In this document: positions 39,410-49,908 of the stretch, piece by piece
How positions within the stretch are numbered: the stretch's first letter is position 1
Layout of the letters: each line of letters starts with the position of its first letter
Origin: Elysia crispata
Lineage: Eukaryota; Mollusca; Gastropoda; Plakobranchidae
NCBI GenBank assembly: GCA_033675545.1
Contig: JAWDGP010002101.1
Coordinates: forward strand, 32,501 to 96,500
Direction: 5' to 3'
DNA length: 64,000 bases
Made by a program: the position numbers and the translations under genes
The notes under the pieces: model-generated
What the model was told of the DNA's origin: nothing
What the model saw: the letters and a program-made list of their open reading frames with translations, nothing else
Database searches by the model: none

Positions 39410-40792
39410 CAAGGGCTCTTTCAGAAATAACCGAAAAATGCCCATTGCTCAGCAACCAGTGGAGCTTTTTTAATTCTGTAAACGACATGATATTCCTTAT
39501 TTCCTTACGGATATTCCCAGAAATTATGAAGTGCATCATTTTGTACAATGAATGTCTAGACGATTTTAAAGATGGCGGCCCACCTTGAAACTTGGTCAAA
39601 GGAGGAAATCAGAGCTGTCATACGTTTTTTGAACGCCAAAAGTCTGAATCCTACCGAAATTCATAAAGAACTTCAGAGTGTATATGGTGAGCATGTTATA
39701 AGCCGTACACAAGTCTATCACTGGTGTAATTTGTTTGAAGCCGGCCATTCCGACTTGACAGACAGGGAAGGGAGAGGGCGTTCGATAACTGCGACGTCAG
39801 AAGACAATGTGAAGCGAGTTGATGAGCTTATTCGTCAAGACAGGAGGTTGAAACTTCATGAAATCGCAAGCAGTCTTGAAATTTCGGAAACTTCTGCCCA
39901 TAGAATTGTATTTGATGAACTTGGCTACAGAAAAGTCAGCGCAAGATGGGTTCCTAAGCAATTGACAGACAATCATAAAGAACAAAGATTGGACATCTGC
40001 AGGGAACTTTTGAGAAGAAGCAAGAGCTCACGCAGGGTTCACGGGCATACTGCCAACGCCGGCGGAGACTTTCTAGGGTACGATGTGACTTTTCTTGACA
40101 GCATAGTCACCGGTGATGAGACTTGGTTGCACCATTGCACCCCAGAAACAAAGCAGGATTCGATGACATGGAAACATCCATCCTCACCTGTCGCGAAGAA
40201 ATTCAAAGTCATGCGGTCAGCAAAGAAAATAATGGGAACTGTTTTCTGGGACAGTCGTGGTGTTCTTCTGTTCGAAACCTTACAACCTGGAGAAACAATC
40301 AATGCTGCAAGGTACTGCCATACTCTTGACAAGCTTAGGGAGGCCATTCGCAGAAAGCGCCCAGGGCAGTTGACCAACGGGGTCATTTTGCAACATGACA
40401 ACGCTACACCCCACACAGCACGAGTGACGCGAGGTTGGCTAGAGAAATATGGATGGGAGATTTTGCCACACCCACCACACAGTCCAGACCTCGCACCATC
40501 TGATTATCACCTCTTTGGGCCACTGAAACGTGAGCTGGCAGGAAAGCGCTTTGATGACGATGAAGAGCTTGTTGACCATGTGCGGAAATGGCTACAAAAC
40601 CTTGACGGAAGTTTCTTCCGAGAGGGTATCTATTCCATGGTGCGGCGTTGGCAGAAGTGTGTTGACAGACTTGGCTGTTACGTAGAGAAATGAAGGACGA
40701 GTCAAGGTATGAACACGTGCAAGAATTTTGTTGATAGCATAAAACACGCGGATTTTACAGGCATTTTTCGGTTAATTATGAAAGAGCCCTCG
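39410..40792 (+). mobile_element. Intact mariner element, copy 1
   Basis: A 1,383-bp element flanked by TA on both sides. The terminal inverted repeats are about 33 bp: left CAAGGGCTCTTTCAGAAATA, right the complement of CGAGGGCTCTTTCATAATTA, both continuing ACCGAAAAATGCC. It has one uninterrupted transposase gene. It is inserted in the coding frame of the giant pseudogene. Copy 2 at 43631-45013 has the same length in opposite orientation. Confidence 0.95.
39572..40693 (+). CDS. Mariner transposase (DD34D), copy 1
   Basis: 373 residues, full length for a mariner transposase. The first ~115 residues form a bipartite helix-turn-helix DNA-binding region (IRAVIRFLNAKSLNPTEIHK; LHEIASSLEISETSAHRIV). 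WVPKQL (126-131) is the linker motif. Catalytic acids are D182 in VTGDETW, D276 in QHDNATPH and D311 in HSPDLAPSDYHLFG. Exactly 34 residues separate the second and third, the mariner DD34D signature. The ATG at 39572 is 162 bp inside the left end. No stops or shifts, so it may encode active enzyme. It differs from copy 2 at only seven positions I could count (for example Thr282 against Arg). Confidence 0.95.
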   Translation: MAAHLETWSKEEIRAVIRFLNAKSLNPTEIHKELQSVYGEHVISRTQVYHWCNLFEAGHSDLTDREGRGRSITATSEDNVKRVDELIRQDRRLKLHEIASSLEISETSAHRIVFDELGYRKVSARWVPKQLTDNHKEQRLDICRELLRRSKSSRRVHGHTANAGGDFLGYDVTFLDSIVTGDETWLHHCTPETKQDSMTWKHPSSPVAKKFKVMRSAKKIMGTVFWDSRGVLLFETLQPGETINAARYCHTLDKLREAIRRKRPGQLTNGVILQHDNATPHTARVTRGWLEKYGWEILPHPPHSPDLAPSDYHLFGPLKRELAGKRFDDDEELVDHVRKWLQNLDGSFFREGIYSMVRRWQKCVDRLGCYVEK

Positions 40793-41240
40793 TACTTTTA
40801 CTTTCCCAAGAAAATAATTTAGATCTTCAAAAAGTGATGGAATATCCCCTCGGGCAAGTTCCATGGGCATTGGGAACAGCTGATGGTATGCCTATCAAGA
40901 CTGACAAAGCTGTGCTAATGCACAATCTTGAAGATGCTTCTTCCCACAGAAGTCCAGCAAAGGAAAGAAATCACATATATATTATCGACGGCAATGCCCT
41001 CTTTCATAGTCTCAATAAAATCCCTGAGACTTTTGGTGAACTAGTCAGAACAGTTTTCAGTTCTCTGCCTCAAGTATCAAAAGTCCACTTTTTAACAGAC
41101 AACTATAAAGAAGATTCAATTAAGTCAATTGAAAGAATCAGAAGAGGAAACTCTCATTGCTGGTCCGCTCATGAAAACACCAAGGGTTTGGAAAGAATTT
41201 GTAAAAAATGAAGTCAATAAAAAAGAGCTTATAAATTTTA
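40793..41240 (+). pseudogene. Giant family: PIN-like segment start
   Basis: Continues the interrupted frame as LLLSQENNLDLQKVMEYPLG, then VPWALGTADG, HIYIIDGNALFHSL and HFLTDNYKEDSIKSIERIRR. An aspartate in a hydrophobic strand (IDGNA) followed by a second acidic strand and a basic SIKS-RRG motif recalls the start of a PIN/FEN-type nuclease domain. A frameshift at about 41155 moves GPLMKTPRVWKEF into the next frame. Function is inference only. Confidence 0.65.
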
Positions 41241-42230
41241 TCCTCAATGAATGGCAAACTGATACTTACTGACACAATAGGGAAGTTTATTTTGCATATG
41301 ACAATGCGTGCTTTTTCCTTACAAGTAACTGATTCAAGACCAATGATAAATCTGTCATCTAGCCAAGAAGAAGCAGAGACCCTCATCATTCTTCACGGTA
41401 TTTTTGCAAGCAAAGAAGCAGAAAATGAAGAACTGGATATTATTGTGAGGTCACCAGATACTGATGTATTTTTACTGCTGATCGCATTCCGTCACAAATA
41501 TTCAAGCATCCACTTTACTTTGATACAGGCAGTGCAAATAAAAGAAGAAATATCCACATCAATACCCTGTGTCAAATACATAAAGAGATTCTAGACAGTA
41601 TACTTGGTCTACATGCATTTACCGGCTGTGATGTTAACAGTGTTTTTGCCCAGAAAGGAAAAAAAAACATTGACTCCTCATTGGAAAAGACCTGAGTTTA
41701 TGTCAGCCTTCACGGAGTTGGGCCAGAAAGAGACAATGTCTGAAAGTTTACTTGTCCTGCTGGAAAAGTTTGTGTGTCATCTCTATGGGAAGCCAAATTA
41801 TAACAGCACAAATAGACTAAGATATGATATAGTAAGACAAAAAATACCTTCTGAAAAGACAAAACCCATTATCAAGCATTTATGGTCTTGACATCAGTCT
41901 TTTACCACCTTAACAACAAGCTCTGAGGATGCAATCTTAAGAGCAAATTATCAAGCTATGATATGGAGGCAAGCTGACATTCCTCAACCAGAAATTCCAG
42001 AGCCTTTAAGTCATGGATGGACAAAAAGCGCAAATGGGGTTCTATCAGTTGACTGGTGGACAGATTTGTTTCCTCAACAGCTTGTTGATATTCTCTATGA
42101 AAACCAAACTTGCAACGTTGAAGAGAGAGAAACAAAGGATAATTTTCAAGATGATGATGTTCAGATAGAGCAATCTGAGGAGGAAGATTCTTCAGGTTCT
42201 GAGTCAAGTTCAAGTGACGAAGGAGAATAA
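41241..42230 (+). pseudogene. Giant family: acidic-motif and C-terminal segment
   Basis: Several frames in series: SSSQEEAETLIILHGIF and DIIVRSPDTDVFLLLIAF (41360-41490), YFDTGSANKRRNIHINTL and GLHAFTGCDVNSVFAQKGK (41520-41660), then ELGQKETMSESLLVLLEKF, and finally ILRANYQAMIWRQADIP and SHGWTKSANGVLSVDWW. The last 30 residues are acidic and serine-rich, ending EEDSSGSESSSSDEGE at a TAA. The EEAET and PDTD clusters would be the remaining metal-binding acids of a PIN/FEN-like active site. Some relatives I recall end in a Cys-rich domain that is not seen here. Confidence 0.65.
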
Positions 42231-43060
42231 ATGGTAGTGGGCCATTTGTATAATGCTTTTATAGGTCTTGGTACACTGTATATATATGATTATTTATTTA
42301 TAGGAAATGCAGTTGAAACCTTTTACACTGGAAAACGTACTTAAACAAGAGAGTAGAGAAGAACTTTTCTCCTCCTGCCTTCACATATTTTGTAATTGCT
42401 CCCCTTTAAGAAATCAGGTTGAAATTATGACTCTGAAATAGCTGTATGAAAAGATTACTCTGTACTTCATCATGAATAGGATGGTTTCTCTGAACTCCTC
42501 AAATTTCAGCTTCTTTCTTACAAAAACAAAATGCTGCCAGCAACCACCAAACTGCAAAACACTGGAGTTTGACATAGCAATAATACAATAGGGTGAGGTC
42601 ACAAAAAGATGTGTATAAAATAAAGCACTTGGTCTAAAGAAAAAAAAAATAATTCTACCACTTGAAAGCTAGATAAGAGGAGCAGTTTTTGCGTATTAAG
42701 TATCAACAGGTACATAAAAAATGTCATTTTTTAAAAGATATTCACAAAATGGATATGATAAATTGAATTTATCATGCCACATGATATATCAAATGAAAGG
42801 CAATTTGATTCCGATCATTTTGAGCTCTTACAAGTCCAAATTGGAGCATTAAAAACCATGGGGAAGAAAAATTAGCTCCAGACTTGAAATTATTGCACAT
42901 GTTAACCTTTCAAGGGCCATAACTCTTTAATGTGCAACTTTTTTTTGTGCAAACTTTTTTCCTGTATTCCTCATATTACCTACTTGCAGAAAAACATAAC
43001 TATATAAAATCCCTAGGGGGAGGGGGGAGGGGGGATACCGGTGGCCTCAAGACTATTAGT
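42231..43060. other. Gene-free stretch downstream of the giant pseudogene
   Basis: AT-rich. GATAAATTGAATTTATC at about 42757-42773 is a short perfect hairpin. The word TTTCAAGGGCCATAACTCTTT at 42909-42929 echoes the upstream flank. No terminal inverted repeats matching 35.8-36.2 kb were seen. Confidence 0.4.
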
Positions 43061-43086
43061 ACTATACAATTTCATCCGCCTTCGAG

Positions 43087-43257
43087 ATGGATGACAGGAC
43101 TTCCAACGTGACCTACGAGGTGGTGGAGGGACAGAGGAGAGGCATGTTTCCCTTGGAAGCACCCACACACGGAGGACGACCTTGTGCTGAAGCAATGGCC
43201 ATACGCGACAGTGTGAAAGCATTTTTCAATGAGCCGCACGGGGGAACTGTTTCCTAG
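43087..43257 (+). pseudogene. Harbinger transposase C-terminal fragment
   Basis: A 56-residue frame containing EGQRRGMFPLEAPTHGGRP, then AEAMAIRDSVKAFFNEPHG and a stop. It aligns by eye with the C-terminal exon at 7907-8053 (AEDTITVRDALSEFFSDPSG). The IRDxLxxxFxxPxG ending is typical of HARBI1-type transposases. No core domain is adjacent. Confidence 0.65.
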
Positions 43258-43418
43258 CATTGACAACACGAAAACGTATTCCGAAATGTCATTGCAAATG
43301 AGATCGATTAAAAAATTCATGGATAAGACAACTTGATTTGAATTTTGTGGTGCTCATAGCACAAAATTGTATATCAATTTGCACATATGTTTGATCCTTC
43401 CCAACACCACCCCTCCCC

Positions 43419-43420
<2 letters not shown>

Positions 43421-43475
<55 letters not shown>

Positions 43476-43481
43476 TCTCTC

Positions 43482-43523
<42 letters not shown>

Positions 43524-43588
43524 GATCTCTCTCTCTCTCTCTTCTCTCTCTCTATCTATCTATTGATCGATCGATATCTATCTATCTA

Positions 43589-43630
<42 letters not shown>
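43421..43630. repeat. Compound (CT)n-(CTAT)n-(TA)n array
   Basis: Interrupted CT, then CTAT/GATC tetranucleotide blocks, then about 20 TA units ending at the mariner insertion point. Confidence 0.95.
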
Positions 43631-43631
<1 letters not shown>

Positions 43632-45012
43632 GAGGGCTCTTTCATAATTAACCGAAAAATGCCTGTAAAATCCGCGTTTTTTATGCTATCAACAAAATTC
43701 TTGCACGTGTTCATACCTTGACTCGTCCTTCATTTCTCTACGTAACACCCAAGTCTGTCAACACACTTCTGCCAACGCCGCACCATGGAATAGATACCCT
43801 TTCGGAAGAAACTTCCGTCAAGGTTTTGTAGCCATTTCCGCACATGGTCAACAAGCTCTTCATCGTCATCAAAGCGCTTTCCTGCCAGCTCACGTTTCAG
43901 TGGCCCAAAGAGGTGATAATCAGATGGTGCGAGGTCTGGACTGTGTGGTGGGTGTGGCAAAATCTCCCATCCATATTTCTCTAGCCAACCTCGCGTCACT
44001 CGTGCTCTGTGGGGTGTAGCGTTGTCGTGTTGCAAAATGACCCCGTTGGTCAACTGCCCTGGGCGCTTTCTGCGAATGGCCTCCCTAAGCTTGTCAAGAG
44101 TTTGGCAGTACCTTGCAGCATTGATTGTTTCTCCAGGTTGTAAAGTTTCGAACAGAAGAACACCACGACTGTCCCAGAAAACAGTTCCCATTATTTTCTT
44201 TGCTGACCGCATGACTTTGAATTTCTTCGCGACAGGTGAGGATGGATGTTTCCATGTCATCGAATCTTGCTTTGTTTCTGGGGTGCAATGGTGCAACCAA
44301 GTCTCATCACCGGTGACTAAGCTGTCAAGAAAAGTCACATCGTAGCCTAGAAAGTCTCCGCCGGCGTTGGCAGTATGCCCGTGAACCCTGCGTGAGCTCT
44401 TGCTTCTTCTCAAAAGTTCCCTGCAGATGTCCAATCTTTGTTCTTTATGATTGTCTGTCAATTGCTTAGGAACCCATCTTGCGCTGACTTTTCTGTAGCC
44501 AAGTTCATCAAATACAATTCTATGGGCAGAAGTTTCCGAAATTTCAAGACTGCTTGCGATTTCATGAAGTTTCAACCTCCTGTCTTGACGAATAAGCTCA
44601 TCAACTCGCTTCACATCGTCTTCTGACGTCGCAGTTATCGAACGCCCTCTCCCTTCCCTGTCTGTCAAGTCGGAATGGCCGGCTTCAAACAAATTACACC
44701 AGTGATAGACTTGTGTACGGCTTATAACATGCTCACCATATACACTCTGAAGTTCTTTATGAATTTCGGTAGAATTCAGACTTTTGGCGTTCAAAAAACG
44801 TATGACAGCTCTGATTTCCTCCTTTGACCAAGTTTCAAAGTGGGCCGCCATCTTTAAAATCGTCTAGACATTCATTGTGCAAAATGATGCACTTCATAAT
44901 TTCTGGGAATATCCGTAAGGAAATAAGGAATATCATGTCGTTTACAGAATTAAAAAAGCTCCACTGGTTGCTGAGCAATGGGCATTTTTCGGTTATTTCT
45001 GAAAGAGCCCTC

Positions 45013-45013
<1 letters not shown>
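43631..45013 (-). mobile_element. Intact mariner element, copy 2
   Basis: 1,383 bp, same structure as copy 1 but inverted. The ends CGAGGGCTCTTTCATAATTA and TTTCTGAAAGAGCCCTCG lie between two (TA)n tracts, so it inserted into a microsatellite. Confidence 0.95.
43730..44851 (-). CDS. Mariner transposase (DD34D), copy 2
   Basis: 373 residues, uninterrupted. Same HTH region, WVPKQL linker and catalytic D182, D276, D311 as copy 1. Differences from copy 1 include Phe5 for Leu, Ser27 for Pro, Asp79 for Asn, Leu178 for Ile, Gln250 for His, Arg282 for Thr and Lys351 for Glu. All seven are outside the catalytic acids, though Arg282 lies just after the HDNATPH motif. The antisense frames at 44022-44626 are shadows. 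Confidence 0.95.
   Translation of the reverse strand: MAAHFETWSKEEIRAVIRFLNAKSLNSTEIHKELQSVYGEHVISRTQVYHWCNLFEAGHSDLTDREGRGRSITATSEDDVKRVDELIRQDRRLKLHEIASSLEISETSAHRIVFDELGYRKVSARWVPKQLTDNHKEQRLDICRELLRRSKSSRRVHGHTANAGGDFLGYDVTFLDSLVTGDETWLHHCTPETKQDSMTWKHPSSPVAKKFKVMRSAKKIMGTVFWDSRGVLLFETLQPGETINAARYCQTLDKLREAIRRKRPGQLTNGVILQHDNATPHRARVTRGWLEKYGWEILPHPPHSPDLAPSDYHLFGPLKRELAGKRFDDDEELVDHVRKWLQNLDGSFFRKGIYSMVRRWQKCVDRLGCYVEK

Positions 45014-45086
<73 letters not shown>
45014..45086. repeat. (TA)n microsatellite split by mariner copy 2
   Basis: About 36 TA units; with 43590-43630 it forms the original TA tract around the mariner. Confidence 0.96.
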
Positions 45087-45088
<2 letters not shown>

Positions 45089-45239
45089 ACAAAGTTTACC
45101 TTTTGGTGCAGTCAAAAGCTCTTTTAGTTCGTCTCAAACTTTCGTTCTCTGGTCTTTGTTCTTGTAGTTGGGTAAACGAGGATCCCAGAGAAGGGCCTTG
45201 CCCTTACCATTTCAATCAATTTTTGCTTCTAACCGTACA

Positions 45240-45460
45240 TGTTCGCTGGATCTAGAACTAGACGTGTAGCAAAAAAGTGAGCATGTTCATTTCTTTCTAC
45301 ACGCGTGTAACATGTAGCGAGTCCCGTGTAGCGTGTAGTGAGTTGTATGGCCCCGTATAAAAGAGGCAACGAGTTTTCACTTTTCCATACACGTTTAAAA
45401 CGTGAAGCATTCACTGATTCAGCGTGTAGCATGTAGCGTGTAGTTCTATGGCCCGTCAGC
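45240..45460. repeat. CGTGTAGC-word cluster
   Basis: The words GTGTAGC, CATGTAGCG and ACGTG recur about ten times, partly as inverted pairs (CTACACGCGTGTAACATG; CATACACGTTTAAAACGTG). It may be a hairpin-forming satellite remnant or MITE. No gene. Confidence 0.4.
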
Positions 45461-46267
<807 letters not shown>

Positions 46268-46604
46268 CACTCCATGTCTTCCTACTCTGATAATGTGTCT
46301 ATCTACAGGTACCTACTGGATTCTATCGATTTTTTCCGTTCCCTTCCTATGTGTATGTACATGGTTTTTTTTTATTGTCTGTTTATGTCTTTTCTGCTAC
46401 TTCTGTCTGTGTCTAAGGTGTTTCTGTTCATGTATTTGTATTGCATGTGTTACTATTGTTACTCAGCTGTGGCGAATCAGAGCTAGCTCTGAGAAAGGTA
46501 AGTAAGACAATCGTTCCCGTTGCTTGCCTGTGGCAGGTCTTTGGGCAAGTTCGAGTACCCAACTATAGTATCATGGAATGTTATTGTTATTTTAATCAGG
46601 AGGT

Positions 46605-48585
46605 ACCGGTATAGAACATGAGAAAGGAGTGGCTATTATTCTGGGCCAAAGTATGGCAGAAATAGTCAAGGAATTTTGAACACTATCAGACAGAGATTTA
46701 CTTTTAAAGATAGCTGAAAAACCAGTGAAACTTACAATCATTAAAATACATCAACTAGTAGCGATGAGGACATAGACAAATTTTATGTGGATCTAGAGCA
46801 ATCAAAAGAACAATGCATAAAGCAGGATCCTCTTATCATCATGGGCGATTTTAATGTAAAAGTGGGTGAAGGGAGAGAGGAAAAATGTGGTAGAACCCCA
46901 TGAATTGGGCATCAGAAATATACGAGGAGAGTAATTAATTAAATAGTGTCATACGAACAACCTTATTATAGGAAACACATGATTTCAGTAACTAAAAAGA
47001 AGGAAATGGACATGGAAAAACCCAGGTGATGGAGGCAGAAACTAGATCGACAAACCTGATCAGTAAATGATTTAGAAATGCGCTTCTGTCAGCAAAGACC
47101 TACCCTGGAACATGTTCTAGTGGGTGCTAAATTCAAACTAAAACTTAAGAAAACCCGAAGTTAAGCTAAAAACATTAGACTTGACTGAGCTTTATTAAAA
47201 TCCAACCGGACCCTTCGAGAAAATATCGTATGGCTGTTCAAAATAAATTTAAAGTCTTACGAGAGGCTGAGGAAGTGGACCAAAAATGGGCAAAGTTCAA
47301 AATCAAAGTAGCGATCACAGAAGCAGATGTGGAACATGTACCAAGGAAAAAAATAGCAGATGAACAGGGTGGCTTTGCGGAGGAAAATGGTACGACAAAT
47401 GGAATCTACAGCCTTCGAACTATAATTGAACGAGCCCTAGAAGTATAAAAAGACATATCTGGGCTTCATTGACTACACTAAGGCATTTGTGAGAGTCCGA
47501 CATGATGAGACAATCACACAACTAACACATTTGAAGATACACGAGAAAGACTTATGAGTGATCAGCAACATGTACTGGGAACAGAAAAAGCAATGCGAGT
47601 TGATAGGGAATTGTGCTCATTTAAAAAAAAAATAATGATAATAAAGCGTGGTGTCAGGCAAGGATGTTTGCTTTCCCCAGACCTTTTCTCACTCAACAGT
47701 GAAATTATTTTGCAAAACCTGGAAGAATATCAAGAAATGAAAGTAGGAGGGCACAACGTAAACAACTTGAGATACGCTGATGACACTGTATTGATTGCAA
47801 AAAATAAAAAAAAAGACTTGCAACAATTAAATATATCAGACATCGTTGAAGAAGAAAGTAGTAAGAAAGGATTGGAATTGAATGGCAAAAAGAAAGACGT
47901 AATGGCCGTCAGTCGAAACAATGAATGACCACAAACCAACATCTTTATCAATGGGAATAAACTCAAGCAAATGGATCAATTCAAACACTTTGGTATGTAT
48001 ATCAAGTGATGGAGTGATGGACGCAACAACACTGAATTAGCATTCAAGAATTACGCAAGTAAAAAAATAGTTTTCAGAGAATGAAATCAATACATGTACT
48101 AAAAAAAAAAACAAACAAAAAAAAAAAAAAACACATCTCGATTCACACAAGAAGAGTCCTGGAATGCTATATTGAACCCATCCTGATGCATGGATGTGAG
48201 CCCTTGATAATTTCAAAATAGGTACAAAAGAAACTGGAGGCAACATAAATGTGGTTTAGTCAGGAGAATGCTCCGAATTTTATGGACTGCAAATAAACCA
48301 AACGAAACAGTTTTACGAGAAGCCGACACAACAGGATCACTCATAAATAGAATAAGCGCAAAGCAACCATTTTTAGCCATGTGATGAGAATAGAGAAACT
48401 AGAACATCTTATGACAACTGGAATGACCGAAGGACAAAGCATTGGAAAACATCGTAAAAAGATGTTGGATGGACATAAACTTTATAAACTATCATAAAGA
48501 GTCTCAAAGTAGGAAGAGAGACAGAAGCACTGAAAGCGATGAGGAATAGAGATACGGACAAAAGAGCACGGCACCTGATTGATTG
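46605..48585 (+). pseudogene. RTE/BovB-like LINE, copy 1 (endonuclease + RT)
   Basis: Plus-strand remnants in order. Apurinic-type endonuclease: KGVAIILGQSM near 46625, IIMGDFNVKVGEG near 46838-46876 and the RRKWTWKNPGDG block near 47010-47040. Reverse transcriptase: FAEENGTTNGIYSLRTIIER near 47375, RGVRQGCLLSPDLF near 47648 and the catalytic NNLRYADDTVLIAKN near 47763. The C-terminal FSHVMR-like block is near 48370. The order EN-RT and these motifs match the endonuclease-reverse transcriptase family related to bovine CFDP2/BovB. Many stops and shifts; about 2 kb remain of a usual ~3 kb. 5'-truncated. Confidence 0.8.
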
Positions 48586-48935
48586 AATACTCAGCCTGCC
48601 TGAATCTCTCCATCTTTCTCTTTTTCTGTCTGAACAACCGTTGTCTCTGTCCATCCGTATTCTTCGGTCTCTCCGATTCTTTCCCTGCCGACAGTTTGTG
48701 CTTTCTTCTCGCTCCATTTCTCCTCTTGGTCTTTCAAGAACATGCAATCTCTTTCTGCGTAAAGTCTTCATTCCACACACATCCACCCATTCCTGTAATC
48801 CCTTTTTGTCTAATCCAGTCTCGGATAATGATCTGCAGGCCGTACATTATACGTGTACATGTATGCCTTTTCTTAACACTTTGGGTCTCCCTTGTTTCCT
48901 ATCTTTGCCCATGTATTTGAAAGTGTGCATGTATG

Positions 48936-48950
<15 letters not shown>

Positions 48951-48973
<23 letters not shown>
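48951..48973. repeat. (TA)n(GA)n at edge of PLE copy 2
   Basis: A short TA run (48935-48951) followed by about 11 GA units, directly before the PLE-derived block. Confidence 0.9.
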
Positions 48974-48984
48974 ATACGAAAGAG

Positions 48985-49908
48985 AAAGATTATCTGGTTC
49001 AACCCCCCATTCAGTGTAAATGTCGCCACCAACATCGGGAAAATGTTTTAAATTTCCATGCATACTACACTTGTGTTTCAAGCGGAGGACAAAGCTGTCG
49101 CCGGTCCTCCGCTCTCTTCGGGTATGACTGAGGTGTGTTCGTTTGCGCTTGCCGTTCCGACCTTGTGTTGTTGTTTATTTTCGTTTCCGGGCCACTGATA
49201 GTTTTGTAGTAAATGTTTTTTCCGGTGGGGGCACGATGAAAATATTTCCCTTCCGCTAATTTTAATATTTTTAACAAGGCAGCAAAGCCATATCATGCCG
49301 CACTACGGACAAACGGGCATAAACAACAAATACAATACACCAAAAGCGATAAGCCGGACGAAAAAGCCACCAAAGGAAACCACAATCACACTAATGGAGA
49401 AATTTTGTGTGTAGAATGAAGTATTTTTCTGCTGTGCAAAGGTTGCATCTGTTTGTTGCTGCCGAGTATGGCTGCGCTCTTTCGATTACAGCCCATGATA
49501 AGTGGTATGCGGTTTTAGATTCTTTAAGCTTCCATATTAATTCACTTAAAGTTGTGGCTGATTTCTTGTGGTTGAGTCGAAAGCTCGACGTGTGCTGATT
49601 GTATCGGGTTTTGAACTCATTTTCTGTGATTCCTATATAGGTGTCTTGTGTTTTCGAGGGTATCTGTTCCACAATGCCTTGTAGACCACTCCCCTTTGAA
49701 GACACTGGCCATTGAGTGGGCAAGATTGTTTATCCCTGCAGTTGCACTTGCAAGTCTTGCCTTGTGATTCCTTTACTTTTGTAGACTCGAGGACTGTTTT
49801 ATTGTGGTTAGAAATGATGTGTTTCATATTCTGCATGCAGCTGTAGCTTAGCTTTACAGTGTTTTTATTTAATATTTTGTGCAGCTTGTTGTTTGTTGGG
49901 AAATATTT
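48985..49908. mobile_element. Scrambled Penelope-like element, copy 2
   Basis: Four PLE blocks in alternating orientation. 48985-49053 (+): linker IIWFNPPFSVNVATNIGKMF-type block. 49056-49256 (-): terminal repeat plus endonuclease C-terminus. 49257-49397 (+): linker block with KPYHAALRTNGHKQQIQYTK. 49398-49908 (-): GIY-YIG endonuclease (TYIGITENEFKTRYNQH) and the preceding linker end. Sequence identity to copy 1 is high. The order cannot come from one simple inversion. No RT remains. Confidence 0.8.
49391..49723 (-). pseudogene. GIY-YIG endonuclease remnant of PLE copy 2
   Basis: A 110-residue frame with TYIGITENEFKTRYNQHTSS and TLSELIWKLKESKTAYHLSW, nearly identical to copy 1. It ends where the inverted linker block begins. 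The GIY strand (VYKA) is in a different frame upstream, so this copy is also broken. Confidence 0.8.

Larger units (their letters stand above)
36186..42230 (+). pseudogene. Decayed giant gene of an uncharacterised metazoan multicopy family
   Basis: Successive plus-strand frames spell out in order the signature blocks of one very long protein (about 1,900 residues by frame addition, excluding the mariner). They are an N-terminal Cys/His region, WYRESCRK, WDNLDLNEET, TFDLAVAK, RGKHYNRSIRVHK, NYARYLTAYI, a GSDELVSLSSG block, YPLGQVPWALGTADG, YIIDGNALFHSL, YKEDSIKSIERIRRG, EEAETLIILH, RSPDTDVFLLL, GLHAFTGCDVNSVFAQKGK, and an acidic tail ending at 42230. I know this architecture from many unannotated invertebrate and fish predictions but know no demonstrated function. 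Transposon origin is plausible but unproven. One in-frame stop, at least four frameshifts and a mariner insertion make this copy non-functional. No introns are evident, which fits a mobile or retrocopied origin. Confidence 0.8.

Noticed and set aside
44022-44626. Plus-strand frames inside mariner copy 2, and the mirror frames at 39797-40416
   Set aside because: Antisense shadows conserved because the two mariners are nearly identical.
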